From positions 1 to 35,094 of the IMG/VR virus record IMGVR_UViG_3300030419_004439: a DNA stretch of 35,094 bases; one strand, written 5' to 3'. Below are positions 1 to 7,787 of the stretch, one piece after another. A model generated the notes under the pieces. The model was not told the origin of the DNA, made no database searches, and saw only the letters and a program-made list of their open reading frames with translations. Position numbers and translations under genes: made by a program. This DNA comes from a virus. Within the stretch, counting starts at the first letter, position 1, and every line of letters begins with the position of its first letter.

Positions 1-67
1 CGGAAGAGTTGTCGGGTTGCCAATCAATCTGATCAAAGATTGCTTGCCGAATGTCGGCACGGTTCAT
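1..67 (-). CDS. N-terminal fragment of a head or connector-region gene
   Basis: An ATG at 65-67 opens a frame of 22 codons that runs off the left edge, beginning MNRADIRQAIFDQ. A GAGGGG ribosome binding site lies just upstream on the minus strand. It is the next gene of the late operon after the head-associated protein. In tailed phages this slot often holds a head-completion or connector protein, but the fragment is too short to recognise. The ribosome binding site and start lie inside a possible long stem-loop, described separately. Confidence 0.6.
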   Translation of the reverse strand, partial: MNRADIRQAIFDQIDWQPDNSS

Positions 68-99
68 TGTTCACGCCCCTCGGGGCCGATTGGCAACCC
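14..99 (-). promoter_or_regulatory. 12-bp inverted repeat enclosing a ribosome binding site
   Basis: GGGTTGCCAATC at 14-25 and its exact complement GATTGGCAACCC at 88-99 can form a perfect 12-bp stem. On the minus-strand mRNA the loop holds the GAGGGG ribosome binding site and ATG of the left-edge gene. A smaller GCCCC/GGGGC hairpin at 75-86 also covers that ribosome binding site. The arrangement could control translation of the downstream gene or act as a weak terminator without a U-tract. The function is inferred. Confidence 0.4.
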
Positions 100-110
100 C
101 TCCGATTTAA

Positions 111-626
111 TTAAAGCTTCAACATACCGGCGAAAACAACCCGGCTACCGACAGCGGTGTCCGCAGCATCAGCCGTAAAAGCGGTTCCGAGAATCTTCTC
201 TTCAGCGCCAGCACCAGCAGCCCATGTATCAGCCATGCCATCGGTCGTAGCGTGGCACATGATCGATTCACCAGCAGCAACATCGCCGTCACCTTGAATG
301 TAGGTCGCGTAACCCCCACACTGGATAAATCCGTAAGAGCCAGATGCGATTGTGTGCTGAGCAACACCGATGATCTGATTCCGAGTATTTCCACCATCTG
401 ACTTATGGCCGTGGAAAGGTGAAGCCCAATCAGGGTTTACTTGGACAATATCACCAGCAAGAAGTTCCTCATCTGCAAGAATGTAGACCCACTTTTGGGG
501 GCCAGTGTCATTCTCAACACTAAGAGTAGAACTCTTTGTAGCAGGCAGAGTTACTTCGTAGCCCAATGGGAATCGAGCAGTAGTATCGACTTGAGAAACA
601 GTAGATGGAAAAGCGGTTCCGCTCAT
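111..626 (-). CDS. Putative head-associated (decoration-like) structural protein
   Basis: This is a 171-residue protein encoded 15 bases after the major capsid gene, with an AGGAG ribosome binding site before its ATG. It is rich in Ala, Gly, Thr and Asp, has many short beta-type hydrophobic stretches, and shows no signal peptide or membrane segment. A small beta-rich protein directly after the capsid gene is the usual place for a capsid decoration or cement protein. That role rests on position and composition only. A head-fibre or unrelated virion protein remains possible. Confidence 0.6.
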   Translation of the reverse strand: MSGTAFPSTVSQVDTTARFPLGYEVTLPATKSSTLSVENDTGPQKWVYILADEELLAGDIVQVNPDWASPFHGHKSDGGNTRNQIIGVAQHTIASGSYGFIQCGGYATYIQGDGDVAAGESIMCHATTDGMADTWAAGAGAEEKILGTAFTADAADTAVGSRVVFAGMLKL

Positions 627-641
627 GGTTAGGCTCCTAAA

Positions 642-1715
642 CTAAGCGATGTTACCACCGGTAACGGCGAAGTTAGCGGCGAGGAAATCACAGTACATAC
701 CCATGTAAAGCACATACTCGAATTGGTGAGCGTCCATGTCAGGACGGCGAAGAGGACCACGGACTGAGAAATCACCCTTGGTTTCCATCTTGTCGTCGCT
801 GCCCAGGGTGTATGTGTGCCAAGTCGAAGACTTGAGGCCGTAGATCACACCGTTTTGAGCATTGGCTGTCGAGAAGACGGATGGGTCGAGGAATTCTTCG
901 ATATACATCGTAGCCTTCAAGAACTTAACGCCTTGAGTGACATCATCGACACCGGCTTCGCCCTTGACAGCTTCTTCCACAATGATCCGATCTTCGAGAA
1001 GATCAATGTAGTTAGAGAAAGAAGTTTCGTCTGCCAGAAGAATATCGACTGGACCGAGCATCTTACCCTTACGAGAAGCGCGGAAGTATTCCTTACGAAG
1101 AGTTGAGATACCGTCAGAAGCCATCGAAGTGATGTTTCCGTATCCGTTCTTCCATCCGGTTGTTCCGGAAGCAGCGCCTTCTTTGGCAAGGCCGAACACT
1201 GTATCGTTCTGAGTAGAGTTAAACTCAAAAGCGCCAGTGCGGGCAGTGCCTTGTGGACTATAGGTTGTATCACCGTTGAACGTAAGGAATCCGCCAACAC
1301 CGGAACCATTTCCGTTCACAAGTTGCTTGGCGATACGTTGGTGGAAATCCATCAAAGCAGCTTCAGGGTACTGCTTGATGAGGTGTTCCACATCTGCGGG
1401 GCCGGTTGCTTCTGCCATATCCTTGTCGGGGACAAGGAAAGAGTAAACAAGACGAGAGGCGTAAGTGTTACCCTTCGCTGTAATGTCGGCGCGAGTAGCT
1501 GCAAGGCGCTCACCACCGTCTACAATTTGGGTCACATCACCAGGGCCTCCGGTGATGACACGGAATTCTTTGTACGGACCGCGAAGGCGGCTTCGTTCAA
1601 TGTTTCCGTTTTTAACAATCTTACTCAGGACAGGGGACCACGTTTCAAAAAGGTTTTGATAACGCGGAGCGAGTTCCTGAAGGGCGTCGTTCAATACTTC
1701 GGCAGAAATAGCCAT
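642..1715 (-). CDS. Major capsid protein
   Basis: This 357-residue protein would be the main shell subunit of the head. Its position after portal and a scaffold-like gene, its length, and an internal stretch starting near residue 45 (RLRGPYKEFRVITGG) fit HK97-fold phage major capsid proteins. A Gly-rich region lies near residues 135-200. The C-terminal part (MDAHQFEYVLYMGMYCDFLA) resembles the closing strand of such coats. A GGAG ribosome binding site precedes the ATG. No separate protease gene is visible in this head module, so maturation cleavage cannot be judged. Assignment is by context and general resemblance; no homology search was run. Confidence 0.8.
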   Translation of the reverse strand: MAISAEVLNDALQELAPRYQNLFETWSPVLSKIVKNGNIERSRLRGPYKEFRVITGGPGDVTQIVDGGERLAATRADITAKGNTYASRLVYSFLVPDKDMAEATGPADVEHLIKQYPEAALMDFHQRIAKQLVNGNGSGVGGFLTFNGDTTYSPQGTARTGAFEFNSTQNDTVFGLAKEGAASGTTGWKNGYGNITSMASDGISTLRKEYFRASRKGKMLGPVDILLADETSFSNYIDLLEDRIIVEEAVKGEAGVDDVTQGVKFLKATMYIEEFLDPSVFSTANAQNGVIYGLKSSTWHTYTLGSDDKMETKGDFSVRGPLRRPDMDAHQFEYVLYMGMYCDFLAANFAVTGGNIA

Positions 1716-1753
1716 AGGGAATACTCCGGTAAAGGACTAGTAGCGGAAATAGA

Positions 1754-2635
1754 TTACCCGGTGCGGCGCTTAAAGGCACGCGCAACTGCGAGTTTACGGG
1801 CATCGTGAATCCCGAAAGCTTTGTCGGAAACTGACTTTTCGGCACTCTCAGGGACATTAGCCGTTTCTGTAGCACCGGCTGTCATCTGTGCGCTAGCCCG
1901 TGGTTTGACGGATGTTGTCTCTGAAACTTTAGAGTCTGCCTTAGCCAGCCTAACAGCGTAGTGAGGGGGGACGTTTTGCGCCATATAAGACAGAGTTGTC
2001 TGGACATATGCTGGATTATTACTGCGAACAAAATCTACGGCAATCTCTGGATCAATTCCATCGTTAATGAATTGGAGAAACTTTTCTCGGCTTTCATCAT
2101 TGTCCATTACATCAGCGTTCTTTTGTTGAAAATCCCGAGCCCATTGTTCAGCTTCTGCTTTCTCTTTAGCGTTGATCTGATCAATACGGCCTTGGTATTC
2201 ATTGATGCTTTCTTCAAACTTAGACTTTTGATCTGCCCAAGATTGTTTATCTTTTTCGTATTGGGCCAACTGCTGTTCAGCTTTGTTGTATTTCTCTCGG
2301 AAATCTTTTCCAATATCTTCCCCTTCAAGAAGGGCTTGATACAACTCACGATCCTGTTCAAGAGAATTACGGATACTATCCAATTCTTTATTTAGATGCC
2401 CACTAAGACCCTCATGTACTGGACGGTATGGATCTGGAAGCGTTTCAACTTGACCATCCCAAGCACCAAAATCGAATTCAGGCAGACGATATTCCGGTTC
2501 TGCTGAAGACTCTGCTTCAGCGGAAGCTTCTTCGGATACCGATTCGGTTTCCGAAGTATCACTGACTTCTTCGGAAGAAGTTTCTTCGGATACCGATTCG
2601 ACCCCTTCTGTGGATTCCATAGATTCATCACTCAT
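1754..2635 (-). CDS. Putative capsid scaffolding protein
   Basis: This is a 293-residue protein. The first 50 residues are almost all Ser, Glu, Asp, Val and Thr. A charged, probably coiled-coil centre spans roughly residues 80-175, and a basic helix closes the C-terminus (A279 to R291). This layout and the position directly before the major capsid gene match phage scaffolding proteins, which template procapsid assembly and often bind coat through a basic C-terminal helix. Here that helix carries the ARxxAVxxAFxxR motif found in four other head-module proteins. Its ATG overlaps the stop of the preceding gene (ATGA), and GGGAGG provides the ribosome binding site. Confidence 0.75.
   Translation of the reverse strand: MSDESMESTEGVESVSEETSSEEVSDTSETESVSEEASAEAESSAEPEYRLPEFDFGAWDGQVETLPDPYRPVHEGLSGHLNKELDSIRNSLEQDRELYQALLEGEDIGKDFREKYNKAEQQLAQYEKDKQSWADQKSKFEESINEYQGRIDQINAKEKAEAEQWARDFQQKNADVMDNDESREKFLQFINDGIDPEIAVDFVRSNNPAYVQTTLSYMAQNVPPHYAVRLAKADSKVSETTSVKPRASAQMTAGATETANVPESAEKSVSDKAFGIHDARKLAVARAFKRRTG
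1757..1807 (-). other. Shared head-module helix motif, copy in the scaffold C-terminus
   Basis: The last 17 codons of the scaffold-like protein encode HDARKLAVARAFKRRTG. Its core, A-R-x-x-A-V-x-x-A-F-x-R, recurs with close spacing in the proteins at 2632-3051, 3467-5221, 7042-7518 and 7518-7778. Codon use differs between copies, so the similarity is at protein level and not a recent DNA duplication. Confidence 0.6.
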
Positions 2636-3051
2636 GCAGTTCCTCCCATAGCATTTTCAACTGCTTTACTTCGAGCGTCTGACATAGACACCTCTCCTTC
2701 TTGCGGCTCTTCGTCCACTGGAGGCTCTTCCATACCTCCAATACGAACAATCTCAAAACCTTGTGCCCGCAACTCATTCATAACAGATGCGGGATCGGAA
2801 ACGCCAGAGGCCAAAGCTGTGCCCAGGGCTGCTTCTGCATCATTATCGGACGGGGCAGAACCTTCGGCATCCATAAGAGCGGCTTCCGCCCTCATGTCTT
2901 CTGAATCTACTTCTGGCAAACCTTCAGCCCCTGACGCCCCCGGTCCGAGTTCGGCTTCTTCTACTTCAAGTTTTGCCAATTCCTCATTAATTTGATTCAT
3001 CAAATCTTCAGAGGTCATCTGTTGGTAAGCAGCGGGATTTTCAGCGGGCAT
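2632..3051 (-). CDS. Acidic head-module protein with the shared C-terminal helix
   Basis: This 139-residue protein is strongly acidic (many Glu/Asp plus Ala, Gly and Pro) with no recognised domain. It ends with SDARSKAVENAMGGTA, a copy of the ARxxAVxxAM motif also seen at the scaffold C-terminus. An AGGAG ribosome binding site lies inside the upstream zinc-ribbon gene, which it overlaps by 11 bases. Its stop overlaps the scaffold ATG. The composition and tail suggest a scaffold-associated or core protein. The function is inferred from context alone. Confidence 0.6.
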   Translation of the reverse strand: MPAENPAAYQQMTSEDLMNQINEELAKLEVEEAELGPGASGAEGLPEVDSEDMRAEAALMDAEGSAPSDNDAEAALGTALASGVSDPASVMNELRAQGFEIVRIGGMEEPPVDEEPQEGEVSMSDARSKAVENAMGGTA

Positions 3052-3466
3052 TTTTTGCTCCTGTATCTAAAGTAATTTTTGTAGCTTTATCTTTTATCTC
3101 AAGCTTCTTTTCTTTTTGGAAATTATTCCAATCTTTATAGCCCTGCTTCTGGACGCGCTGTTCCCTACGTTCATGTAGACGTTCGCGCTTATTCTGCCAA
3201 TAAGTGCTACTGCGATCAACGAATCTACAGTTAGGATTATCTTTGAGGTATTGGCGAGCCTCAGAATTAGATTCTGCTTTGAGGCCCGCTGAGTTGATTA
3301 CCAGTGGATTAGAGAAAATGATTCCCGCAGTAGCAAACATTGTGGGGAGTTTCTTCCCAACAGCATCGCAATCGGGGCACGGATAATCTTCACCATCCGT
3401 AGCCCGAGGTGCTAAAACATCATCTACTACCCCGCAGTTAGGGCACTCTATCTTATACAAGGGCAT
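3041..3466 (-). CDS. FmdB-like zinc ribbon protein
   Basis: This 141-residue protein starts MPLYKIECPNCG and has a second CPDC knuckle, giving four Cys at about residues 8, 11, 30 and 33. The pattern matches the N-terminal zinc ribbon of the FmdB family (MPLYEYxCxxCG). The rest is basic and probably helical (KRERLHERREQR near residues 92-103). Such small zinc ribbons occur in phage head operons, but their job is not established; protein or nucleic-acid contact is likely. It abuts the large Ala-rich gene upstream (stop and start adjacent). Confidence 0.65.
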   Translation of the reverse strand: MPLYKIECPNCGVVDDVLAPRATDGEDYPCPDCDAVGKKLPTMFATAGIIFSNPLVINSAGLKAESNSEARQYLKDNPNCRFVDRSSTYWQNKRERLHERREQRVQKQGYKDWNNFQKEKKLEIKDKATKITLDTGAKNAR

Positions 3467-5221
3467 CTAGATCCCCACATCGCTAGGGATATGCCCAATA
3501 TCGAGTGGAGGTGTCTTCTTTTTCCCACCTATCGGGTCATATTCAGTCAGCGTTTCTCTGCCATCTGATTCGGGTTCTTCTGGAATATCTACATCAGCCA
3601 TTGATACTTCTGGAGTCTCATCAATTCCGAATTTTTCTGCAATCGGTTTCCAGAAACGATCAGACCCTGCTTTCAAAAGCATACCGGGACGGTGACCTGC
3701 TGGAGCACCGATGATTTTGATGTCTTTGTTCGGCATAACAGCGTACGCCCAACCGCCATCACCTTCGAATTCACGAACAGCGCCTTCTGGAGCCGGAATC
3801 CTTTTCGGCGCCATCGCTTTAGCTACGGCATCTTTACGTGCTTCGGGAGTAGACATATCTTGTTGAGATTCTCCGACTGACGGATCGGGAGTCTGCTCCG
3901 AAGCCCAAAGGCCCTCATCGACAGGATCTTTATACATTTCTCCTCTAATTCCCGAAGACATTTTACTCAAAGTCGGACCGCCCTCTTCTCCCGTGTCAGA
4001 TACCTCTTCACCGATCCGAGGACTAGCAGGTTTTTGGGCTAACTCAGATTGGAGCGTTTCATATTCAGCTTCTGATGTATCAACGGGAGTAACCACAGGG
4101 CCACTGCCAGGAGCAGTTTGGACTTCATCCTCTGAAACAACGCCACTTTCGACGGCACCTTCGGGATCAGCGAAGAAGAACGCTTCTTTGTCGATAGCAT
4201 TATTCGCATATGCTCTGGAAAGGATACCGGGACTAGCGCCTAGAGCCTCTAGGTCTTTTGTCGAAAGATCATTAACTCCAAGGGGCCTGCCCAGAGTTTC
4301 GCTCGCATACTCTAAGCGGCTAAAGAAGTCTCCGATTTCACTGGCTGTTTGATAGAAAGCTACGACAGGGGCCAATAGCAACTCAAGTTCAGCCGCTGCC
4401 ATCGCACCGAATAGGCGGGGAGCGGATCTCGCAGCAACTGGAGAAAAGCTTTTCGCAAGTGCTTTCTTAGCTGCGGCATCAGTCGCCGCTCGACTAGCAG
4501 TACGTTGCGCTGCACCAGCCGCGCCTTTTGCTGCGGCCTGTTCCGCTTTTGCTGTACGAAGAGCCTTTGTCGCCCCTGTTTTTGTGTCTGTTCCGGGTGT
4601 TCCCGGCGTCGGGTTAATCGCCGGATTAAGTGCAGCCTTTTCTACGGCTTTAGTTGTGGAACCTATTTTACCTGTAGCACTTTTAGCTGCTGCTTTAGCT
4701 TTATTCGCTGCTCTAGCCTCTGCTCCTGCCTGACCGCCGAGAGAACGTTTAGCCGATTGTGCCGCAGCTTTAGAGGCTTCAAGCTGGCCCTTACTCACAG
4801 CCCTAGATGCAGCTTCACCAGTACCGACAACTGCTGCTCGGCCCCCTACCTGTTCTCCTACAGAAAGCCCAGGATCTTCAGCGGGCGCCCCTTGCCCTTC
4901 AAGGCGTTGAGCATACTGAGTCATTTGATTCATTCGACGCGCAAGGCCGATCTTACTTGTGAGATCCTGGGCATACTTTCGATCTTCTTCCGATGCGCCT
5001 TCAGGGTTTCGTTGAACCCGTTGATACTTTACATCGGTCTGCAAATCGCGCATAAGGCGATTACTAATCTCTTTAGTGATTGCCGAAAGGCGAGCAACTT
5101 CAGCGTAGTTTCCAGCATCAAATGCACTTGCTATTTTTCGCTGAATAGACTCCAGACTAATCTCCGGTGATGGAGCGGTAGCGGGGGAACCGGGTTCTTG
5201 GATAAAATCTGGAGTTGCCAT
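3467..5221 (-). CDS. Large Ala-rich putative internal virion protein
   Basis: This 584-residue protein lies between portal and scaffold. Residues about 140-250 are very rich in Ala, Lys and Thr, resembling histone-H1-like or DNA-condensing tails. A hydrophobic stretch at about 275-292 (LELLLAPVVAFYQT) could cross or touch a membrane. The C-terminal half is acidic. At 460-474 it has EARKDAVAKAMAPKR, a copy of the motif shared with the scaffold. The mix suggests a head-internal or ejected protein packaged with the genome, but no family is recognised. An AGAGG ribosome binding site precedes the ATG. Confidence 0.55.
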   Translation of the reverse strand: MATPDFIQEPGSPATAPSPEISLESIQRKIASAFDAGNYAEVARLSAITKEISNRLMRDLQTDVKYQRVQRNPEGASEEDRKYAQDLTSKIGLARRMNQMTQYAQRLEGQGAPAEDPGLSVGEQVGGRAAVVGTGEAASRAVSKGQLEASKAAAQSAKRSLGGQAGAEARAANKAKAAAKSATGKIGSTTKAVEKAALNPAINPTPGTPGTDTKTGATKALRTAKAEQAAAKGAAGAAQRTASRAATDAAAKKALAKSFSPVAARSAPRLFGAMAAAELELLLAPVVAFYQTASEIGDFFSRLEYASETLGRPLGVNDLSTKDLEALGASPGILSRAYANNAIDKEAFFFADPEGAVESGVVSEDEVQTAPGSGPVVTPVDTSEAEYETLQSELAQKPASPRIGEEVSDTGEEGGPTLSKMSSGIRGEMYKDPVDEGLWASEQTPDPSVGESQQDMSTPEARKDAVAKAMAPKRIPAPEGAVREFEGDGGWAYAVMPNKDIKIIGAPAGHRPGMLLKAGSDRFWKPIAEKFGIDETPEVSMADVDIPEEPESDGRETLTEYDPIGGKKKTPPLDIGHIPSDVGI

Positions 5222-5223
5222 TA

Positions 5224-7041
5224 CTATTTCCTCTTAGGTGCGGGATCTCCAGGGCCACCAGCCGCCCCGGTTGGAAGAACTACGCGAGGACCGGTTGAAG
5301 CGATCGGTCCCCCAGGTGTACTTGTATCACGAATATCTCGTTGATTTACTTGTGGAAGCTGTTTTTGGGGTTCCCCACCGCCTCCCATACCCATTTGCGC
5401 CATCATAGCCTGCTGCTGCATCGCCTTTTCTTCCTCTGAAATCATTAAATCAGGATCAAGATTCAAAAGGTCAATGACTGTACCGACCAATCGGCGCTTA
5501 TCAATATCAGCCGACGCCGATAGAAGATCCAAAACTTGAGAAAGGTTTCTCAATTGGATGGTTCGGCTGTTCTCTGTTGGGGAGTATGGAATAACATCGT
5601 AATCAAAGTCTAGCGGATCTTCTAAGAGTGTTCCGTCATGGACAGACCCTGGATCGCGAGCACCGAATGTGCGGCGAGAAACCATCATAGCTTCTTGACG
5701 ACCCGTAAGTCGGACAGGAATTTGGCTACCCGGTTCAAGGAATTCTTCGTATAAGCCAACAGTAATCTCTGCCATCCATTGAATAACATCTTGGATTGCC
5801 TGTAGACGACGACCGTTACGTGTCCGTACAGCCGTTTCCGCTAGTGCAACTTCAGTAGCGACATCGGCTACGCCGACTACACCGCGTTGAAATTGAGGTA
5901 GCCCAAGGGTGAATTCAATGTTTTTAGTGATCCGCTCGCGCATCGTATTGAAGCTAGGGGACAAAGCTGTAGTGGGAGTATTTGCGATAATGTCGCCAAT
6001 ACCAATGCCCGGTTTTGCATGAATAGCTACAGCATCCCCTGGACTTGTAGCCTCAAGGAGATCCTTGATAAATGCCCCAGGGTTATCTACGAGTCCCGAC
6101 TGAAATAGCGTGACCGGAATAGATGATTGAGCGTGCCTCAACTCTAGAGTGTCCAACTCATTGAGCATTTGCTGTTGCCGATCAATCAATTGAATATCGG
6201 AAATGCCTTCAAGACTTTGCATATTATCGTTGAAGGTAAGCAAACGATAGTTATTGCGTACAAACCGATATGGAAGTTTATCTTGGAATAGCGGTTCTTC
6301 TTCGTCTGCTAGGTAATGGTAATACTTATTACCTACGAAATCGTAGACCTCATAGACAGTGATCCAATCAAAAGCTTCAGAACTAATGTCCCGACTTTTC
6401 TTGAGAGCGGGCTTTAGCCAACGTGGGTAACTACCAAACTGAGCCCGCTTAACGACATCGCCATCATACCGGCGCTTACCCCGAGGCTTATTAGGGTCGC
6501 GGGGAGCCTTGGCCCTACGCTTAAACTCTTCCCGAGTAATGGTGGTGACTTCGATTAGATACCGAATATCCTCCCAACGTTCTGCCGAAAGGTCGAAGAA
6601 AACGAATCTAGGATCTAGGATACGAAACTCAGCCCGTTTTCTGGAGAACCTCCAGACACCCTTCATAATCGCTCGACCGTATACAGAAGCATAGGTCGAA
6701 AGGCGCCAAAGCAATTGAGCGGCACGTACTCGCTTTAGAGTATCATTAACAAGGGCTTCTCGATACTTCGCAAAATCAGTACGAAGATCGTTACGGGCAT
6801 TTACCGTGACTTGCGGATTCGGGGGGACAATTGAACTGACCATCGAATCGACGAATGAATAGGGATAATTAGTTTCAACAGCAACGTCCGAGTCGTCAAA
6901 CCCACTTTGGAGGTCGCGGTTTTCTCCCCAATACTCAGACCGATAGTACCGCAGATAGCGGTCCCACTTTTTACGCTCTTCTTCTGATCGCGTTTTGTGG
7001 ACACTAATCAAATCCCGAATCTGTTTTCCTTTAAGTCCCAC
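5224..7041 (-). CDS. Portal protein
   Basis: This 605-residue protein would form the dodecameric portal at the head vertex through which DNA is packaged and ejected. Its position two genes after TerL, its length, and the N-terminal pattern (KKWDRYLRYYRSEYWGEN) fit large phage portals. So do a central region with ADEEEPLFQDKLPYRFVRNN and SLEGISDIQLIDRQQQMLNEL, a long helical crown region, and a disordered Pro/Gly/Gln-rich C-terminus. The start is a GTG at 7039-7041, directly after the TAG of the acetyltransferase gene, with an AGAGG-type ribosome binding site. Assignment is by family resemblance and order. Confidence 0.85.
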   Translation of the reverse strand: MGLKGKQIRDLISVHKTRSEEERKKWDRYLRYYRSEYWGENRDLQSGFDDSDVAVETNYPYSFVDSMVSSIVPPNPQVTVNARNDLRTDFAKYREALVNDTLKRVRAAQLLWRLSTYASVYGRAIMKGVWRFSRKRAEFRILDPRFVFFDLSAERWEDIRYLIEVTTITREEFKRRAKAPRDPNKPRGKRRYDGDVVKRAQFGSYPRWLKPALKKSRDISSEAFDWITVYEVYDFVGNKYYHYLADEEEPLFQDKLPYRFVRNNYRLLTFNDNMQSLEGISDIQLIDRQQQMLNELDTLELRHAQSSIPVTLFQSGLVDNPGAFIKDLLEATSPGDAVAIHAKPGIGIGDIIANTPTTALSPSFNTMRERITKNIEFTLGLPQFQRGVVGVADVATEVALAETAVRTRNGRRLQAIQDVIQWMAEITVGLYEEFLEPGSQIPVRLTGRQEAMMVSRRTFGARDPGSVHDGTLLEDPLDFDYDVIPYSPTENSRTIQLRNLSQVLDLLSASADIDKRRLVGTVIDLLNLDPDLMISEEEKAMQQQAMMAQMGMGGGGEPQKQLPQVNQRDIRDTSTPGGPIASTGPRVVLPTGAAGGPGDPAPKRK

Positions 7042-7518
7042 CTATTCTTCCTCTTTCATGTTTATCTCTACTTCCTGCAAAGCTTCCGCAGGAATAGAAA
7101 ACTGAAGGACTCTCCCTCCTTCAGACTCTACGTGCTGTTGCGTAATGGGAATACCCGACTGCGCTAATCTTGCATAGACTTTGATGGCATCCGGTGTTGG
7201 AGCAAGGTCGCTCTTAAATCCGAGCCCATTGTCTTTCGCATACTGGAGTGCCTGTAGATAGAGTTGCGTCCCAATTCCCTGTCCACGCATTTCTTCCGGC
7301 AATTCGATAGACCGGACGCCGATGTTCTCAGCATCCTCTTCAAAGGTGAGGCCAATAGAATAATCCGTTTGTTCAAGGCGATCTCTCATTTGCTTAGACG
7401 TGATGTGAGAAAACTCACCATCATTTTCGACTTTCCAGTCAGTTTGAGGCCCCGCATGGCGAGCGATAGCATGACAAGCTGCCGACCTTCGAGCGATGAT
7501 GTGGGGTATGTGAGGCAC
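7042..7518 (-). CDS. GNAT-family N-acetyltransferase
   Basis: This 158-residue protein carries the GNAT acetyl-CoA binding motif A, R78-G-Q-G-I-G-T-Q-L, preceded by a beta strand (VRSIELPEEM). It would transfer an acetyl group from acetyl-CoA to an unknown amine. Such enzymes are found between terminase and portal in some phages. The first 25 residues lie outside the fold and contain ARRSAACHAIAR, a diverged copy of the head-module helix motif, so the enzyme might be carried in the virion. The start is GTG at 7516-7518, overlapping the TAG of the previous gene, which suggests coupled translation. Confidence 0.7.
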   Translation of the reverse strand: MPHIPHIIARRSAACHAIARHAGPQTDWKVENDGEFSHITSKQMRDRLEQTDYSIGLTFEEDAENIGVRSIELPEEMRGQGIGTQLYLQALQYAKDNGLGFKSDLAPTPDAIKVYARLAQSGIPITQQHVESEGGRVLQFSIPAEALQEVEINMKEEE

Positions 7519-7778
7519 TACTTACCCAAACCTTGCGACATTTGTAGCTTCTGACTGCCCTGTTTTTCGGATTGAGTCATTGAAGCCGCATCCGATCCAC
7601 CTGATTGTTGCGCCCGAGGTTTTCTGGCTCTTTGTGAGCCGAACATTCCTCTGGAAAAAGGAGAACCGAACATTTGGCTACCAGGCTGAGAGCCGAACAT
7701 CCCCCCCGGTCGGCGCTTATTCATCGCTCTTTTTATGGCTGCGGTTCGTGCTTCTTTAAGGCTAATTGCGCTCGACAT
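7518..7778 (-). CDS. Small basic protein with MFGS repeats and the shared helix motif
   Basis: This is an 86-residue basic protein. Residues 9-23 (KEARTAAIKRAMNKRR) form the motif shared with the scaffold and three other head-module proteins. Residues about 27-55 contain three MFGS units separated by Gln/Pro/Gly/Arg residues. The tail is Gln/Ser-rich and probably disordered. An AGGAG ribosome binding site supports the ATG at 7776-7778. It lies between TerL and the acetyltransferase. No known family is recognised; a small virion or assembly factor that binds coat or DNA is likely. Confidence 0.6.
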   Translation of the reverse strand: MSSAISLKEARTAAIKRAMNKRRPGGMFGSQPGSQMFGSPFSRGMFGSQRARKPRAQQSGGSDAASMTQSEKQGSQKLQMSQGLGK

Positions 7779-7787
7779 TAGAAACTC

